Shown here in pieces: positions 25,955-33,379 of a DNA stretch of 64,000 bases; within the stretch, counting starts at the first letter, position 1, and each line of letters begins with the position of its first letter. The position numbers and the translations under genes were made by a program. The DNA comes from an uncultured Roseovarius sp. GTDB taxonomy: Bacteria > Pseudomonadota > Alphaproteobacteria > Rhodobacterales > Rhodobacteraceae. The stretch spans positions 248,001 to 312,000 of the forward strand of contig CANMOU010000001.1 in the NCBI GenBank assembly GCA_947499555.1, in the 5' to 3' direction. Below the pieces are notes generated by a model. The model had not been told where the DNA came from, searched no databases, and saw only the letters and a program-made list of their open reading frames with translations.

Positions 25955-25976
25955 GGCGCGGCAATGTTGCCGCGCC
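25955..25976 (-). terminator. Perfect hairpin ending the SPFH-NfeD operon
   Basis: GGCGCGGCAA and TTGCCGCGCC (25955-25976) are perfect 10-bp arms around TG. On the minus strand the hairpin is followed by TTTCG, a short T tract. It lies 45 bp after the NfeD-type stop and 30 bp before the rimK-fusion start. Confidence 0.6.
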
Positions 25977-26020
25977 GAACCCTTACCCCAACATGTCTGG
26001 CCTTCTAACTCAAGGCCGGT

Positions 26021-26290
26021 TTACTTGTTGATGTCCTCATGCACGATGCGAGTTTGGTCATCAGGAGAGCGGAAAACCCGCCGCAGGACCAGCCAGGAGA
26101 CGAGCGACAGCGCGCCGAAAATCGCCATCAGGCTCGAAACGCCAAGCGCCGGAAAGAGGGCCACGACACCCGCCATAATCGCAGCCCCAATCGCGATGCC
26201 AAGGAATATGTAGGCAGGCACCAGAAGTTCGAGGATGGCGAGTAGAAGCGCGGCGCAAAGCCAGACCCACCAAAGCGAAACCCAGGCCAT
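26021..26290 (-). CDS. Short NfeD-like membrane protein
   Basis: 89 residues with three membrane helices: LWWVWLCAALLLAILELL, FLGIAIGAAIMAGVVALF and SLMAIFGALSLVSWLVL, and a short charged tail. The helical part matches NfeD-type partners of SPFH proteins, but the C-terminal OB-fold of full NfeD is missing; such short forms are known. It overlaps the SPFH gene stop (TAATG), so the two are translated together and probably form one membrane complex. Confidence 0.85.
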   Translation of the reverse strand: MAWVSLWWVWLCAALLLAILELLVPAYIFLGIAIGAAIMAGVVALFPALGVSSLMAIFGALSLVSWLVLRRVFRSPDDQTRIVHEDINK

Positions 26291-27180
26291 TATGCTTTTC
26301 CTTTCAGCATGTTGAACGCGTTGCCAAAGGCCTCGAGCGCCTGCGCGGGTACGATCACGGTCTGGGTTGATGGACCCTGACCCAGGGCATTGAGCGATTC
26401 AACCTGTTTCAGCGCGACTTGGTATTGCGCAGCTTCAAGACCGTTATCGGCAATGGCCTTGGCCACAACGCCCGTGGCGTAAGCTTCGGCATCAGCCTCC
26501 ACCCGGCGCGCTTCGGCGGCTTTCTGAGCGGCGTAAAGCTCGGCATCGGCGGCAAGCTCGACGGAGCGTTTCTGACCTTCGGCCTCTGTCACTTGCGCGC
26601 GGCGGGCGCGCTCGGCGTTAAGCTGTTGTAGCATCGCCTCGCGCGTGGCCTGATCAAGGTTCACGTCCAGGATTTCGGCGCGGGTCACCTCGATGCCCCA
26701 GGCATCGACCGCCTCTTCGACGGAAAGCTTGATGGTTTCAATCAGCTGCGCGCGGTTCGCCTGAACGTCATCGAGGTCCATTTTACCGATCTCGGCCCGG
26801 ACGATGCCGGCCACGGTTGTTGCAATCGCGGCATCGACGTCACGGATACGGTAGACGGTCTTTTCCGGTTCCGTAATGCGGTAGAAGACAGATGTTTCGA
26901 CCTGCACCAGCACGTTGTCCTTGGTGATCGCATCCTGACTGGCATTGGGCAGCTGGCGTTCCAGAATGGATATCCTGTGTCTTACAACATCCAGAAACGG
27001 CACGATAAAGTTGATACCCGGCCCAAGAACCGAGCGCAGTCGGCCAAAGCGCTCGACGACATGTTGTTCGGATTGGGGAACGATTTTGACGCCCTTGAAG
27101 ATGACGATAAACAAGAGCGCGGCAAGCAGGATGTATATCAGGTTGGACGAAAGCAGGCTGATGATCTGTTCTTCTGTCAT
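26290..27180 (-). CDS. SPFH/stomatin-like membrane protein (QmcA type)
   Basis: 296 residues. Residues ~10-30 form the single membrane helix (LSSNLIYILLAALLFIVIF). The SPFH domain follows, starting VPQSEQHVVERFGRL, with ERQLPNASQDAITKDNV and RAEILDVNLDQATREAM. The C-terminal part is a coiled coil rich in Ala/Glu/Arg (ERARRAQVTEAEGQKRSVE). Stomatin-type proteins build ring-like oligomers that scaffold proteases or organise membrane domains. It is paired with the NfeD-like gene, the common bacterial arrangement. The promoter region carries a perfect 14-bp palindrome shared with tgt. Confidence 0.93.
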   Translation of the reverse strand: MTEEQIISLLSSNLIYILLAALLFIVIFKGVKIVPQSEQHVVERFGRLRSVLGPGINFIVPFLDVVRHRISILERQLPNASQDAITKDNVLVQVETSVFYRITEPEKTVYRIRDVDAAIATTVAGIVRAEIGKMDLDDVQANRAQLIETIKLSVEEAVDAWGIEVTRAEILDVNLDQATREAMLQQLNAERARRAQVTEAEGQKRSVELAADAELYAAQKAAEARRVEADAEAYATGVVAKAIADNGLEAAQYQVALKQVESLNALGQGPSTQTVIVPAQALEAFGNAFNMLKGKA

Positions 27181-27193
27181 TAAGGTCCCTCAT

Positions 27194-27217
27194 AATTGTA
27201 TGCTATTGTATACAATA
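27194..27217. promoter_or_regulatory. Perfect palindrome between the SPFH gene and tgt
   Basis: TATTGTATACAATA (27204-27217) is a perfect 14-bp palindrome. An extra half-site ATTGTAT at 27195 repeats its left arm with a 3-bp gap. TTGTATACAA is the style of site bound by GntR-family regulators, and the position between two divergent starts would let one protein control both. No such regulator gene is in the window. Confidence 0.5.
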
Positions 27218-27293
27218 TGTGTGTTCACGATGAATTTACAAGATACGGTAAACCGCTTTAGACAGAAGCGAAAGTAGAAGACGCAGGTGCAGT

Positions 27294-28418
27294 TTGGGCT
27301 TTTCCTTTGATCTGAAGGCCACCGATGGGGCGGCGCGAACCGGGGTGGTCTCGACCCCGCGTGGGGATATTCGTACACCGGCTTTCATGCCGGTGGGCAC
27401 CGCCGCGACCGTCAAGGCGATGATGCCGGAAAGCGTCCGAGAAACGGGGGCGGATATCCTTTTGGGCAACACCTATCACCTGATGCTGCGGCCAACGGCA
27501 GAGAGGGTGGCCGCCTTGGGCGGATTGCACAAGTTCATGAACTGGGAGCGGCCAATCCTGACCGACAGCGGCGGATTTCAGGTGATGAGCCTTGCGAGTC
27601 TGCGAAAGCTCACCGAAGAGGGGGTGACGTTCAAGTCCCATATCGACGGGTCCAAACACGCGCTGACGCCGGAGCGATCGATGGAAATACAGCGGCTTCT
27701 GGGCAGCGATATTGTGATGTGTTTCGATGAATGCCCGGCCTTGCCGGCAACCGATGATGAGGTGGCACGCGCCATGCGCCTGTCGATGCGCTGGGCCGCG
27801 CGATCGAAAGAGGCGTTTGGCGACAGGCCCGGTTACGCGCTTTTTGGTATTATGCAGGGCGGTGTCACGCGTGAGCTGCGAGAGGAAAGCGCAAGCGCGC
27901 TTGTTGACATCGGGTTTGATGGCTACGCGGTGGGTGGCCTTGCGGTGGGCGAAGGACAGGAGGCCATGTTTGGGGTGCTTGATTACGCCTGTGACGCGCT
28001 GCCCGAGGATAAGCCGCGTTACCTGATGGGTGTGGGCAAACCCGATGACATCGTGGGCGCAGTCAAGCGCGGCATCGACATGATGGATTGCGTCTTGCCC
28101 TCGCGGTCAGGGCGCACAGGCCAGGTTTTTACCCGGATGGGCCAGCTTAACATCAAGAACGCACGACACATGGATGATCCCAGACCGCTTGACGCGGCCT
28201 GCCAATGCCCGGCCTGTCGCAATTATTCGCGTGCTTACCTCCATCATCTCTTTCGCAGTCAGGAAATCCTAAGCTCGATGCTGCTGACCTGGCATAACCT
28301 GCGGTATTATCAGGATATCATGCACGAGATGCGCACGGCGATTGCACAAGGGCGGTTCAAAGCCTGGGAGGCGTCATTTCATGCGGGCCGGGCTATGGGG
28401 GATATTGAGCCGGTCTAA
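27294..28418 (+). CDS. tgt: tRNA-guanine transglycosylase
   Basis: 374-residue enzyme exchanging guanine-34 for preQ1 in tRNAs Asp, Asn, His and Tyr, on the way to queuosine. Seen: [11 protein letters not shown]-type N-terminal strand, [11 protein letters not shown] with the active Asp region, [17 protein letters not shown], and the zinc site [18 protein letters not shown]. The length is normal for bacterial Tgt. The start is a TTG, the only in-frame initiator near the conserved N-terminus, with a weak AGG motif 8 nt upstream. The queuosine substrates tRNA-Asp are encoded at 34150 and 34249. No other queuosine genes are adjacent. A 6-bp hairpin at 28500-28514 follows the gene. Confidence 0.95.
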   Translation: MGFSFDLKATDGAARTGVVSTPRGDIRTPAFMPVGTAATVKAMMPESVRETGADILLGNTYHLMLRPTAERVAALGGLHKFMNWERPILTDSGGFQVMSLASLRKLTEEGVTFKSHIDGSKHALTPERSMEIQRLLGSDIVMCFDECPALPATDDEVARAMRLSMRWAARSKEAFGDRPGYALFGIMQGGVTRELREESASALVDIGFDGYAVGGLAVGEGQEAMFGVLDYACDALPEDKPRYLMGVGKPDDIVGAVKRGIDMMDCVLPSRSGRTGQVFTRMGQLNIKNARHMDDPRPLDAACQCPACRNYSRAYLHHLFRSQEILSSMLLTWHNLRYYQDIMHEMRTAIAQGRFKAWEASFHAGRAMGDIEPV

Positions 28419-28685
28419 CTTCGGTGGCGCAGGCTCATTCGCGCCGATGCCCGATCCGCTTTCGCATCAATGGCAGCTCCTTTTCGTGACAAATGCGCCA
28501 CGACGCGCCGTCGTCTTGCAGGTATTTTTGTTTTGTTTTCAGCCACGTAAACGTTGATCAGCGACTGTCTCTGATATGGCACCAAACTGTTTCAGAGCGA
28601 TCGGCGGAATCTTGCTAGGTAGCTTGGGTGATTCCCGCGTATACAGGTCTTGTTTTTATCAGGTGTGACTTTGTGTGTGAGTGAT

Positions 28686-28754
28686 ATGCCTTACGCGATG
28701 TTTGCGATCAGTTGGATGTCTGCGGCGGTTCTGGCCGTTGCGGTGCTGGCTTAA
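28686..28754 (+). CDS. 22-aa hydrophobic peptide, copy 1 of a tandem triplet
   Basis: ATG to TAA over 22 sense codons: starts MPYAMFAISW and ends VAVLA. Apart from Ser and Trp at 9-10 it is entirely hydrophobic, enough for one membrane span. Two further ORFs of exactly 22 codons follow at 28856 and 29040 and share M1, A4, F6, S9, W10, A17 and L21 with it. Copies 1 and 3 agree at 13 of 22 residues. No strong ribosome site is seen, only GTGAG near -9. It is too short for normal gene calling. Possible roles: small membrane protein, type I toxin-like peptide, or leader peptide; none is proven. Confidence 0.6.
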   Translation: MPYAMFAISWMSAAVLAVAVLA

Positions 28755-28855
28755 AGAAAATTAGGTTTGTAATGGTCCGTTTACCCTTTGAAAAGGATTT
28801 GCACGGATTTTCGGTTTCACGGGCTGTTCACGCCCGGGTGATGGGAACGGAAATC

Positions 28856-28924
28856 ATGACATTTGCGACTTTTTCCTTTTCTTGGGCGTTGATGGCGATG
28901 GTAGCGATTACTTTGCTGGCCTGA
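28856..28924 (+). CDS. 22-aa hydrophobic peptide, copy 2 of a tandem triplet
   Basis: ATG to TGA, 22 sense codons: starts MTFATFSFSW, ends ITLLA. It shares nine positions with each of the other copies. It begins 170 bp after copy 1. A hairpin (CACGGGC/GCCC-GTG with a 2-nt bulge, 28818-28840) ends 15 nt before the ATG, and GGGAACGGAA between them could be the ribosome site. The frame is also open upstream from an ATG at 28771, so a ~51-residue version with a charged N-terminal part is possible. The alignment with copies 1 and 3 favours the short form. Confidence 0.6.
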   Translation: MTFATFSFSWALMAMVAITLLA

Positions 28925-28945
28925 CGTCGCGGAAATTATCAGAAC

Positions 28946-28996
28946 CACGCGCGCCCATGTGAACACATGTCAGGGGAACCTGTGTGGGTGCGTGTG
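28946..28996 (+). ncRNA. Possible structured RNA: three-way junction with GNRA tetraloop
   Basis: The arms CACGCGCGCCCA (28946-28957) and TGGGTGCGTGTG (28985-28996) pair over 12 positions including two G-T. Inside them are two small hairpins: TGT-GAAC-ACA (28958-28967) and CAGG-GGAA-CCTG (28971-28982), the latter closed by a GNRA tetraloop. It lies between peptide copies 2 and 3. It may be a leader element for copy 3, a processed small RNA, or part of an antisense control. No covariation test was possible. Confidence 0.35.
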
Positions 28997-29039
28997 CGTT
29001 TTGGGCATAAGTGTCTGTTTACCAAGTGAGGATAATACC

Positions 29040-29108
29040 GTGCCATTTGCCCTTTTCGCCACCAGCTGGATTTCTGTGACCGTGCTCGCCGCGACCGTTC
29101 TGACCTGA
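29040..29108 (+). CDS. 22-aa hydrophobic peptide, copy 3 of a tandem triplet
   Basis: GTG to TGA, 22 sense codons: starts MPFALFATSW and ends ATVLT. It begins 184 bp after copy 2, and AGTGAGGA 8 nt upstream is the best ribosome site of the three. Compared with copy 1, 11 shared residues other than M1 and W10 could show synonymous change, and eight of them do (for example P2 CCT/CCA, F6 TTT/TTC, S9 AGT/AGC, L16 CTG/CTC). That is the mark of selection on the peptide. It is the last copy before lon, 223 bp downstream. Confidence 0.65.
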   Translation: MPFALFATSWISVTVLAATVLT

Positions 29109-29225
29109 TCGGCGCAGAATCCCGGGAAAATCTCAATTTCAACGCAAAAGTGCCTTGTGCGGAGCGGACGTGCAGGGCATGGTCGCGCGCATCCGAGCCT
29201 GGCGCGGTCCAGGCGGCGATGAAGG

Positions 29226-29253
29226 TTGAAACGGGGCATCATTGGCCCCAAGT
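29226..29253 (+). promoter_or_regulatory. Possible heat-shock (RpoH-type) promoter for lon
   Basis: TTGAA (29226-29230) and CCCCAAGT (29246-29253) are 15 bp apart, resembling the RpoH pattern CTTGAA...CCCCAT. The -10-like CCCC also pairs with GGGG at 29233 (GGGGC-ATCATTG-GCCCC). Lon is a heat-shock protein in many bacteria. The match is imperfect, so this is a suggestion. Confidence 0.3.
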
Positions 29254-29271
29254 AAACCCAAGCGAAACGGA

Positions 29272-29312
29272 AAAGGCCGGTGGTTGCCGCAAAGCGGGGC
29301 CGGAGCCTTTTT
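29272..29312 (+). terminator. Terminator-like hairpin in the lon leader
   Basis: AAAGGC-CGG (29272-29280) pairs with CCG-GA-GCCTTT (29300-29310), enclosing CCGC-AAA-GCGG, and the run continues to five T. It has the form of an intrinsic terminator but ends only 19 nt before the lon ATG, just ahead of its AAGGA ribosome site. Any lon transcript starting upstream must read through it, so attenuation is possible. It would also end transcripts of the peptide genes. Confidence 0.6.
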
Positions 29313-29331
29313 GCGATATAAGGAACCGAGC

Positions 29332-31734
29332 ATGAAAGATCCCCTAAACGCTTCTTACCCGGTGCTTCCGCTGCGCGATATTGTGGTTTTCCCACATATG
29401 ATCGTGCCGCTGTTCGTCGGCCGCGAGAAATCGGTCCGCGCACTGGAAGAAGTGATGCAGGACGACAAACAGATCCTGCTCAGCAGTCAGATTGACCCTT
29501 CCGAGGATGATCCGACATCGGACGGCATCTACAACACCGGCGTGCTGGCCAATGTTCTGCAACTGCTGAAACTGCCTGACAGCACGGTCAAAGTGCTGGT
29601 TGAGGGCGTGAGCCGCGTGCAGATAACCGACTACATCGAAAATGAGAATTTCTTCGAGGCGCGTGCCGAGTATCTTACAGAGATGCCGGGTGACGCAGCC
29701 ACGATTGAGGCACTGCTGCGGACAGTTACGGATGAATTCGCGCGCTACGCCAAGATCAAGAAGAACATCCCCGAAGAGGCCCTCGCCGCCGTGACCGAGG
29801 CCGATGATGCCGCGAAGCTGGCCGACCTTGTGTCGGGGCATCTGGGCATCGAGGTGGACCAAAAGCAAGAGCTTCTGGAAACCCTGTCTGTCAGTGAGCG
29901 GCTGGAGAAGGTCTATGGCCTGATGCAGGGCGAAATGTCGGTGCTTCAGGTCGAGAAAAAGATCAAGACCCGCGTCAAATCCCAGATGGAGCGCACACAG
30001 CGCGAGTACTATCTGAATGAGCAGATGAAGGCCATTCAGAAAGAACTGGGCGATGGCGAAGAGGGCGAAGGCGAAGTCGCTGAACTTGAAGAGAGAATCG
30101 CCAATACGAAGCTCTCGAAAGAGGCGCGGGACAAGGCGGAAGGCGAGCTGAAGAAGCTCAAGAACATGAGCCCGATGTCGGCTGAGGCCACCGTTGTGCG
30201 CAACTATCTTGACTGGATGCTGTCTATCCCTTGGGGCGTGAAGAGCCGCGTCAAGAAAGACCTAGGCCGTGCTCAGGACGTTCTCGACAAAGACCATTAC
30301 GGTCTTGAGAAAGTCAAAGAGCGCATTGTCGAATACCTCGCGGTGCAGCAACGCTCGAAAAAGCTCAAGGGGCCGATTCTGTGCCTTGTGGGGCCTCCGG
30401 GCGTCGGCAAGACATCTCTTGGTCAGTCCGTGGCCAAGGCGACCGGGCGCGAATTCATTCGCATCAGCTTGGGCGGCGTGCGTGACGAATCTGAAATCCG
30501 CGGCCACCGCCGGACTTACATTGGCTCGATGCCGGGCAAAATCATCCAGGCGCTGAAAAAGGCGAAAACCACCAATCCCCTCATTCTTCTCGATGAGATC
30601 GACAAGATGGGGCAGGATTTCCGGGGTGACCCGGCAAGCGCGATGCTTGAGGTGCTGGATCCGGAGCAAAACTCCACCTTCATCGACCACTACATGGAAG
30701 TGGAATATGACCTGTCGAACGTCATGTTCCTGACCACGGCGAACTCTTATAATATGCCGGGGCCGTTGCTTGATCGGATGGAGATCATTCCGCTTGCGGG
30801 TTATACCGAGGACGAAAAGCGCGAGATCGCCAAGCAGCACCTGCTGCCAAAACAGATCAAGAATCACGGGCTGAAGGCAAAAGAATTCAGCTTTGGTGAG
30901 GATGCTCTTACAGACATCATCCGTTACTACACCCGGGAGGCCGGTGTGCGAAATCTTGAGCGTGAGATTGGTAAAGTGGCCCGTAAGGCGCTAACCAAGA
31001 TCATCAAGAAAGAAGCGGAAGCCATTGATGTCACATCAGAAAACATCGATGACTTCCTTGGCGTCAGAAAGTTCAAGTTTGGACTGGCGGAAGAGAAGGA
31101 TCAGGTCGGTGTCGTGACAGGTCTGGCCTATACATCCGTCGGCGGTGAGCTTTTGAACATTGAAGCGCTGCGTTTGCCGGGCAAAGGCCGGATGAAGACC
31201 ACAGGTAAACTGGGCGACGTGATGAAGGAAAGCATCGACGCGGCCAGCTCTTACGTGCGCTCGGTGGCGCCGGCCATCGGGATCAAACCGCCGAAGTTCG
31301 AGAAGTGGGATATTCACGTCCACGTGCCCGAAGGGGCGACCCCGAAGGACGGGCCAAGTGCCGGTCTGGCAATGGTGACGTCGATTGTCTCAGTCCTCAC
31401 GGGTATTCCGATCCGCAAGGATATCGCGATGACCGGCGAGGTGACCTTGCGGGGCACAGCACTGCCGATTGGCGGGCTGAAAGAGAAACTTCTGGCCGCA
31501 CTGCGTGGCGGAATTACCACTGTTTTGATCCCGCGTGACAACGAAAAAGACCTCACCGAAATTCCGGACAACGTCAAAGAAGGGCTGAAAATCATCCCGG
31601 TGGATCACGTGAGCGAAGTTCTTGAGTTGGCCCTTGTCGAAAAGCCTGAACCTGTCGAATGGGACGAGGAAGCCGAGGAGGCCGCGGCGGCGGCCTTGCA
31701 GACGGCCCAAGGTTCGGGTGCGACGGCCCATTGA
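29332..31734 (+). CDS. lon: ATP-dependent protease Lon
   Basis: 800-residue cytoplasmic AAA+ serine protease degrading misfolded and regulatory proteins. The N-terminal LON substrate domain starts YPVLPLRDIVVFPHMIVPLF. Walker A is GPPGVGKTSL and Walker B is LILLDEIDKM. The C-terminal protease domain has the Ser-Lys dyad at Ser676 (PKDGPSAG) and Lys719 (GGLKEK), 43 residues apart as in E. coli. The frame is open 30 codons upstream, but AAGGA before the ATG at 29332 and the family N-terminus set the start. The last ~25 residues are an acidic, Ala-rich tail. It has an unusual leader hairpin and a strong terminator behind it. Confidence 0.97.
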   Translation: MKDPLNASYPVLPLRDIVVFPHMIVPLFVGREKSVRALEEVMQDDKQILLSSQIDPSEDDPTSDGIYNTGVLANVLQLLKLPDSTVKVLVEGVSRVQITDYIENENFFEARAEYLTEMPGDAATIEALLRTVTDEFARYAKIKKNIPEEALAAVTEADDAAKLADLVSGHLGIEVDQKQELLETLSVSERLEKVYGLMQGEMSVLQVEKKIKTRVKSQMERTQREYYLNEQMKAIQKELGDGEEGEGEVAELEERIANTKLSKEARDKAEGELKKLKNMSPMSAEATVVRNYLDWMLSIPWGVKSRVKKDLGRAQDVLDKDHYGLEKVKERIVEYLAVQQRSKKLKGPILCLVGPPGVGKTSLGQSVAKATGREFIRISLGGVRDESEIRGHRRTYIGSMPGKIIQALKKAKTTNPLILLDEIDKMGQDFRGDPASAMLEVLDPEQNSTFIDHYMEVEYDLSNVMFLTTANSYNMPGPLLDRMEIIPLAGYTEDEKREIAKQHLLPKQIKNHGLKAKEFSFGEDALTDIIRYYTREAGVRNLEREIGKVARKALTKIIKKEAEAIDVTSENIDDFLGVRKFKFGLAEEKDQVGVVTGLAYTSVGGELLNIEALRLPGKGRMKTTGKLGDVMKESIDAASSYVRSVAPAIGIKPPKFEKWDIHVHVPEGATPKDGPSAGLAMVTSIVSVLTGIPIRKDIAMTGEVTLRGTALPIGGLKEKLLAALRGGITTVLIPRDNEKDLTEIPDNVKEGLKIIPVDHVSEVLELALVEKPEPVEWDEEAEEAAAAALQTAQGSGATAH

Positions 31735-31764
31735 CCGCTCGTTAATTCAGATTGAAAACACAGG

Positions 31765-31794
31765 AAACGGCGCTCCTCAAAGGGCGCCGTTTTT
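31765..31794 (+). terminator. Intrinsic terminator of lon
   Basis: AAACGGCGC (31765-31773) pairs perfectly with GCGCCGTTT (31784-31792), followed by TTCGTTTC. It lies 31 bp after the lon stop codon. Confidence 0.9.
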
Positions 31795-31830
31795 CGTTTC
31801 AAAAAAAGTCTTTGAAGCGCGATCTTTAAC

Positions 31831-32028
31831 TTAGAACGCGCCCGCTGCTGCAAGGATAATCAGCAGCACTGTCAGACCGGCCAGAGTGCCCTCAAGCTGT
31901 TCGGAACTGGCCGATGTATCTTCGGCAATCACGTCAGCTTCGACAACGGGGTCAGACAGGGATCCCGCCAGGGACGGCTCTGCAGCAAGAATGACGACCA
32001 AACCGGCAGCAACAAGTAAGTGTTTCAC
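31831..32028 (-). CDS. Small exported protein with C-terminal membrane helix
   Basis: 65 residues. A signal peptide (MKHLLVAAGLVVILAAEPSLAG) is followed by SDPVVEADVIAEDTSASS and a C-terminal hydrophobic helix (LTVLLIILAAAGAF). The start is GTG with GGGGGA 7 nt upstream. Similar small proteins with an SDPxVE motif are, from memory, common in Rhodobacterales, but none has a known role. It converges on lon. Confidence 0.65.
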   Translation of the reverse strand: MKHLLVAAGLVVILAAEPSLAGSLSDPVVEADVIAEDTSASSEQLEGTLAGLTVLLIILAAAGAF

Positions 32029-32154
32029 GTAAATTCCCCCAGAATTTAATCTGCAACAGTTTATATTTCACCTGCGAGCGAGGTCAACTCAGAGGTGGTT
32101 TTTTAAAAGGATTTGCGTATGGTGTTTCAAAAATAGAAACAATCGGGTGGTGAA

Positions 32155-32577
32155 ATGGCAACGCAAAGCGCAACAAAGGCCAAGCCGAAGGCAACATCTG
32201 CCAAGACGGCGACGAAATCCAAACAGGAAAAACCGGCACCTAAGGCTGTGCCAAAACCGGCTCCGGCACGGCCCGTAGAGGTCGCAGAAAGCCGGGCGGA
32301 AGCCCCGGTGGCGAAAGCGCCCGACGCGGCGGCGGCGCCGCAGGTTGAAATGAAGCGGAAAGACCTTCTTGATGCGGTGAGCGCGCGGGCCGAACTGCCG
32401 CGCCACAAGGTGAAACCGGTGATGGAGGCGATGCTTGCCGTGATGGGTGAGGCAATCGCGGAAGGGCGGTCGCTCAATATCAACCCCCTGGGGCGCATGG
32501 TACGCAAGCGCCACAAGGACACGCCTAATGCCAAGATCAATATTGTCCGCGTCCGGCAACCGAAAGCGTCTGACTGA
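32155..32577 (+). CDS. HU-like DNA-binding protein with Lys/Ala/Pro-rich N-terminal tail
   Basis: 140 residues. The first ~62 are low complexity (K, A, P, T; e.g. KSKQEKPAPKAVPKP), resembling histone-H1-type tails. From about residue 65 the HU/IHF fold begins: MKRKDLLDAVSARAELPRHKVKPVMEA, AIAEGRSLNINPLGRM and the end INIVRVRQP. Arg and Lys in the beta-arm region are kept, so DNA binding is likely. The tail could bind RNA or a second DNA duplex. The gene is followed by tRNA-Val and seems to be a single unit. Confidence 0.8.
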   Translation: MATQSATKAKPKATSAKTATKSKQEKPAPKAVPKPAPARPVEVAESRAEAPVAKAPDAAAAPQVEMKRKDLLDAVSARAELPRHKVKPVMEAMLAVMGEAIAEGRSLNINPLGRMVRKRHKDTPNAKINIVRVRQPKASD

Positions 32578-32660
32578 AACGGCTCGCTGAATTGCGCAGG
32601 ACATCAGTGCCTTCTTCAGGCTTGCCTGCCGCCAAGGAGAAAGCTACATAGCAGCGCGGC

Positions 32661-32735
32661 GGGCGATTAGCTCAGTGGTAGAGCGCTTCGTTCACATCGA
32701 AGATGTCAGCAGTTCGAATCTGTTATCGCCCACCA
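32661..32735 (+). tRNA. tRNA-Val (anticodon CAC)
   Basis: 75 nt with encoded CCA. Acceptor arms GGGCGAT/ATCGCCC, anticodon stem CTTCG/CGAAG around loop TTCACAT, giving anticodon CAC for valine codon GTG. T arm GTTCGAATC is present. Confidence 0.95.
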
Positions 32736-32762
32736 TCCGCTGCCCAATTGCCGCGATTTGCT

Positions 32763-33374
32763 ATGATCCATTCCGAAAAAACTGTGCTGCGCGACCTTCC
32801 TGATCTTTGGATCCTGCGTCATGGAGAGACCGAGTGGAACCGGGCAGGTCGCCTTCAGGGACAGCTCGACAGCCCCCTGACTGAAACGGGTGTCGCGCAG
32901 GCACGGGCCCAAGGCGCGATCTTGCGCGAATTAGACCTTCCAAAGGGAGTGCAGATGACAGTGAGCCCATTGGAGCGGGCCCTGCGAACGGCGGAGATCG
33001 CGAATGCCGCGCTTGGCTTGCCACTTGTGCAGGATCCCGCCCTGATGGAAATCAATCTCGGCCAATGGCAAGGGCAGACGCCGCTGGAGCTGGCCAAGAC
33101 GCATCCTGATCTCGACATGCACGGCGATCCGCATTTGTGGAAATTTGGCGCGCCGGGGGGAGAGACGCTGAGCGAGATGACAGAGCGTGTGCGCGGCGTG
33201 CTGTCACGCATAACCGCGCCGACTGTCATCGTCACGCACGGCGTGACATCGCGCTTGTTGCGGGCTCTGGCGCTTGGGCGAATGCCCGAAACGCTGTCGT
33301 CAGTGCCGGGCGGGCAGGGGATCGTGCATGTTCTCTCAAAGGGTGAGGCGTCAGTCCTGTTCCCTGGCGCCTGA
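32763..33374 (+). CDS. Histidine phosphatase family protein (phosphoglycerate-mutase-like)
   Basis: 203 residues. The catalytic motif LRHGETEWN places the phosphorylated His near residue 19. The second acid/base pocket is MEINLGQWQGQTPLEL, and VIVTHGVTSRLL carries the second conserved His. Members act as phosphatases on sugar phosphates, adenosylcobalamin-phosphate or fructose bisphosphate, or as mutases; the substrate here is open. A longer frame starts inside the tRNA gene and is rejected. It converges on a small membrane-protein gene. Confidence 0.9.
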   Translation: MIHSEKTVLRDLPDLWILRHGETEWNRAGRLQGQLDSPLTETGVAQARAQGAILRELDLPKGVQMTVSPLERALRTAEIANAALGLPLVQDPALMEINLGQWQGQTPLELAKTHPDLDMHGDPHLWKFGAPGGETLSEMTERVRGVLSRITAPTVIVTHGVTSRLLRALALGRMPETLSSVPGGQGIVHVLSKGEASVLFPGA

Positions 33375-33379
33375 CCCTC

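Noticed and set aside
28771-28924. A ~51-codon protein including peptide copy 2
   Set aside because: The N-terminal extension has no counterpart in copies 1 and 3, and a hairpin and better ribosome site lie just before the short form. Not excluded.
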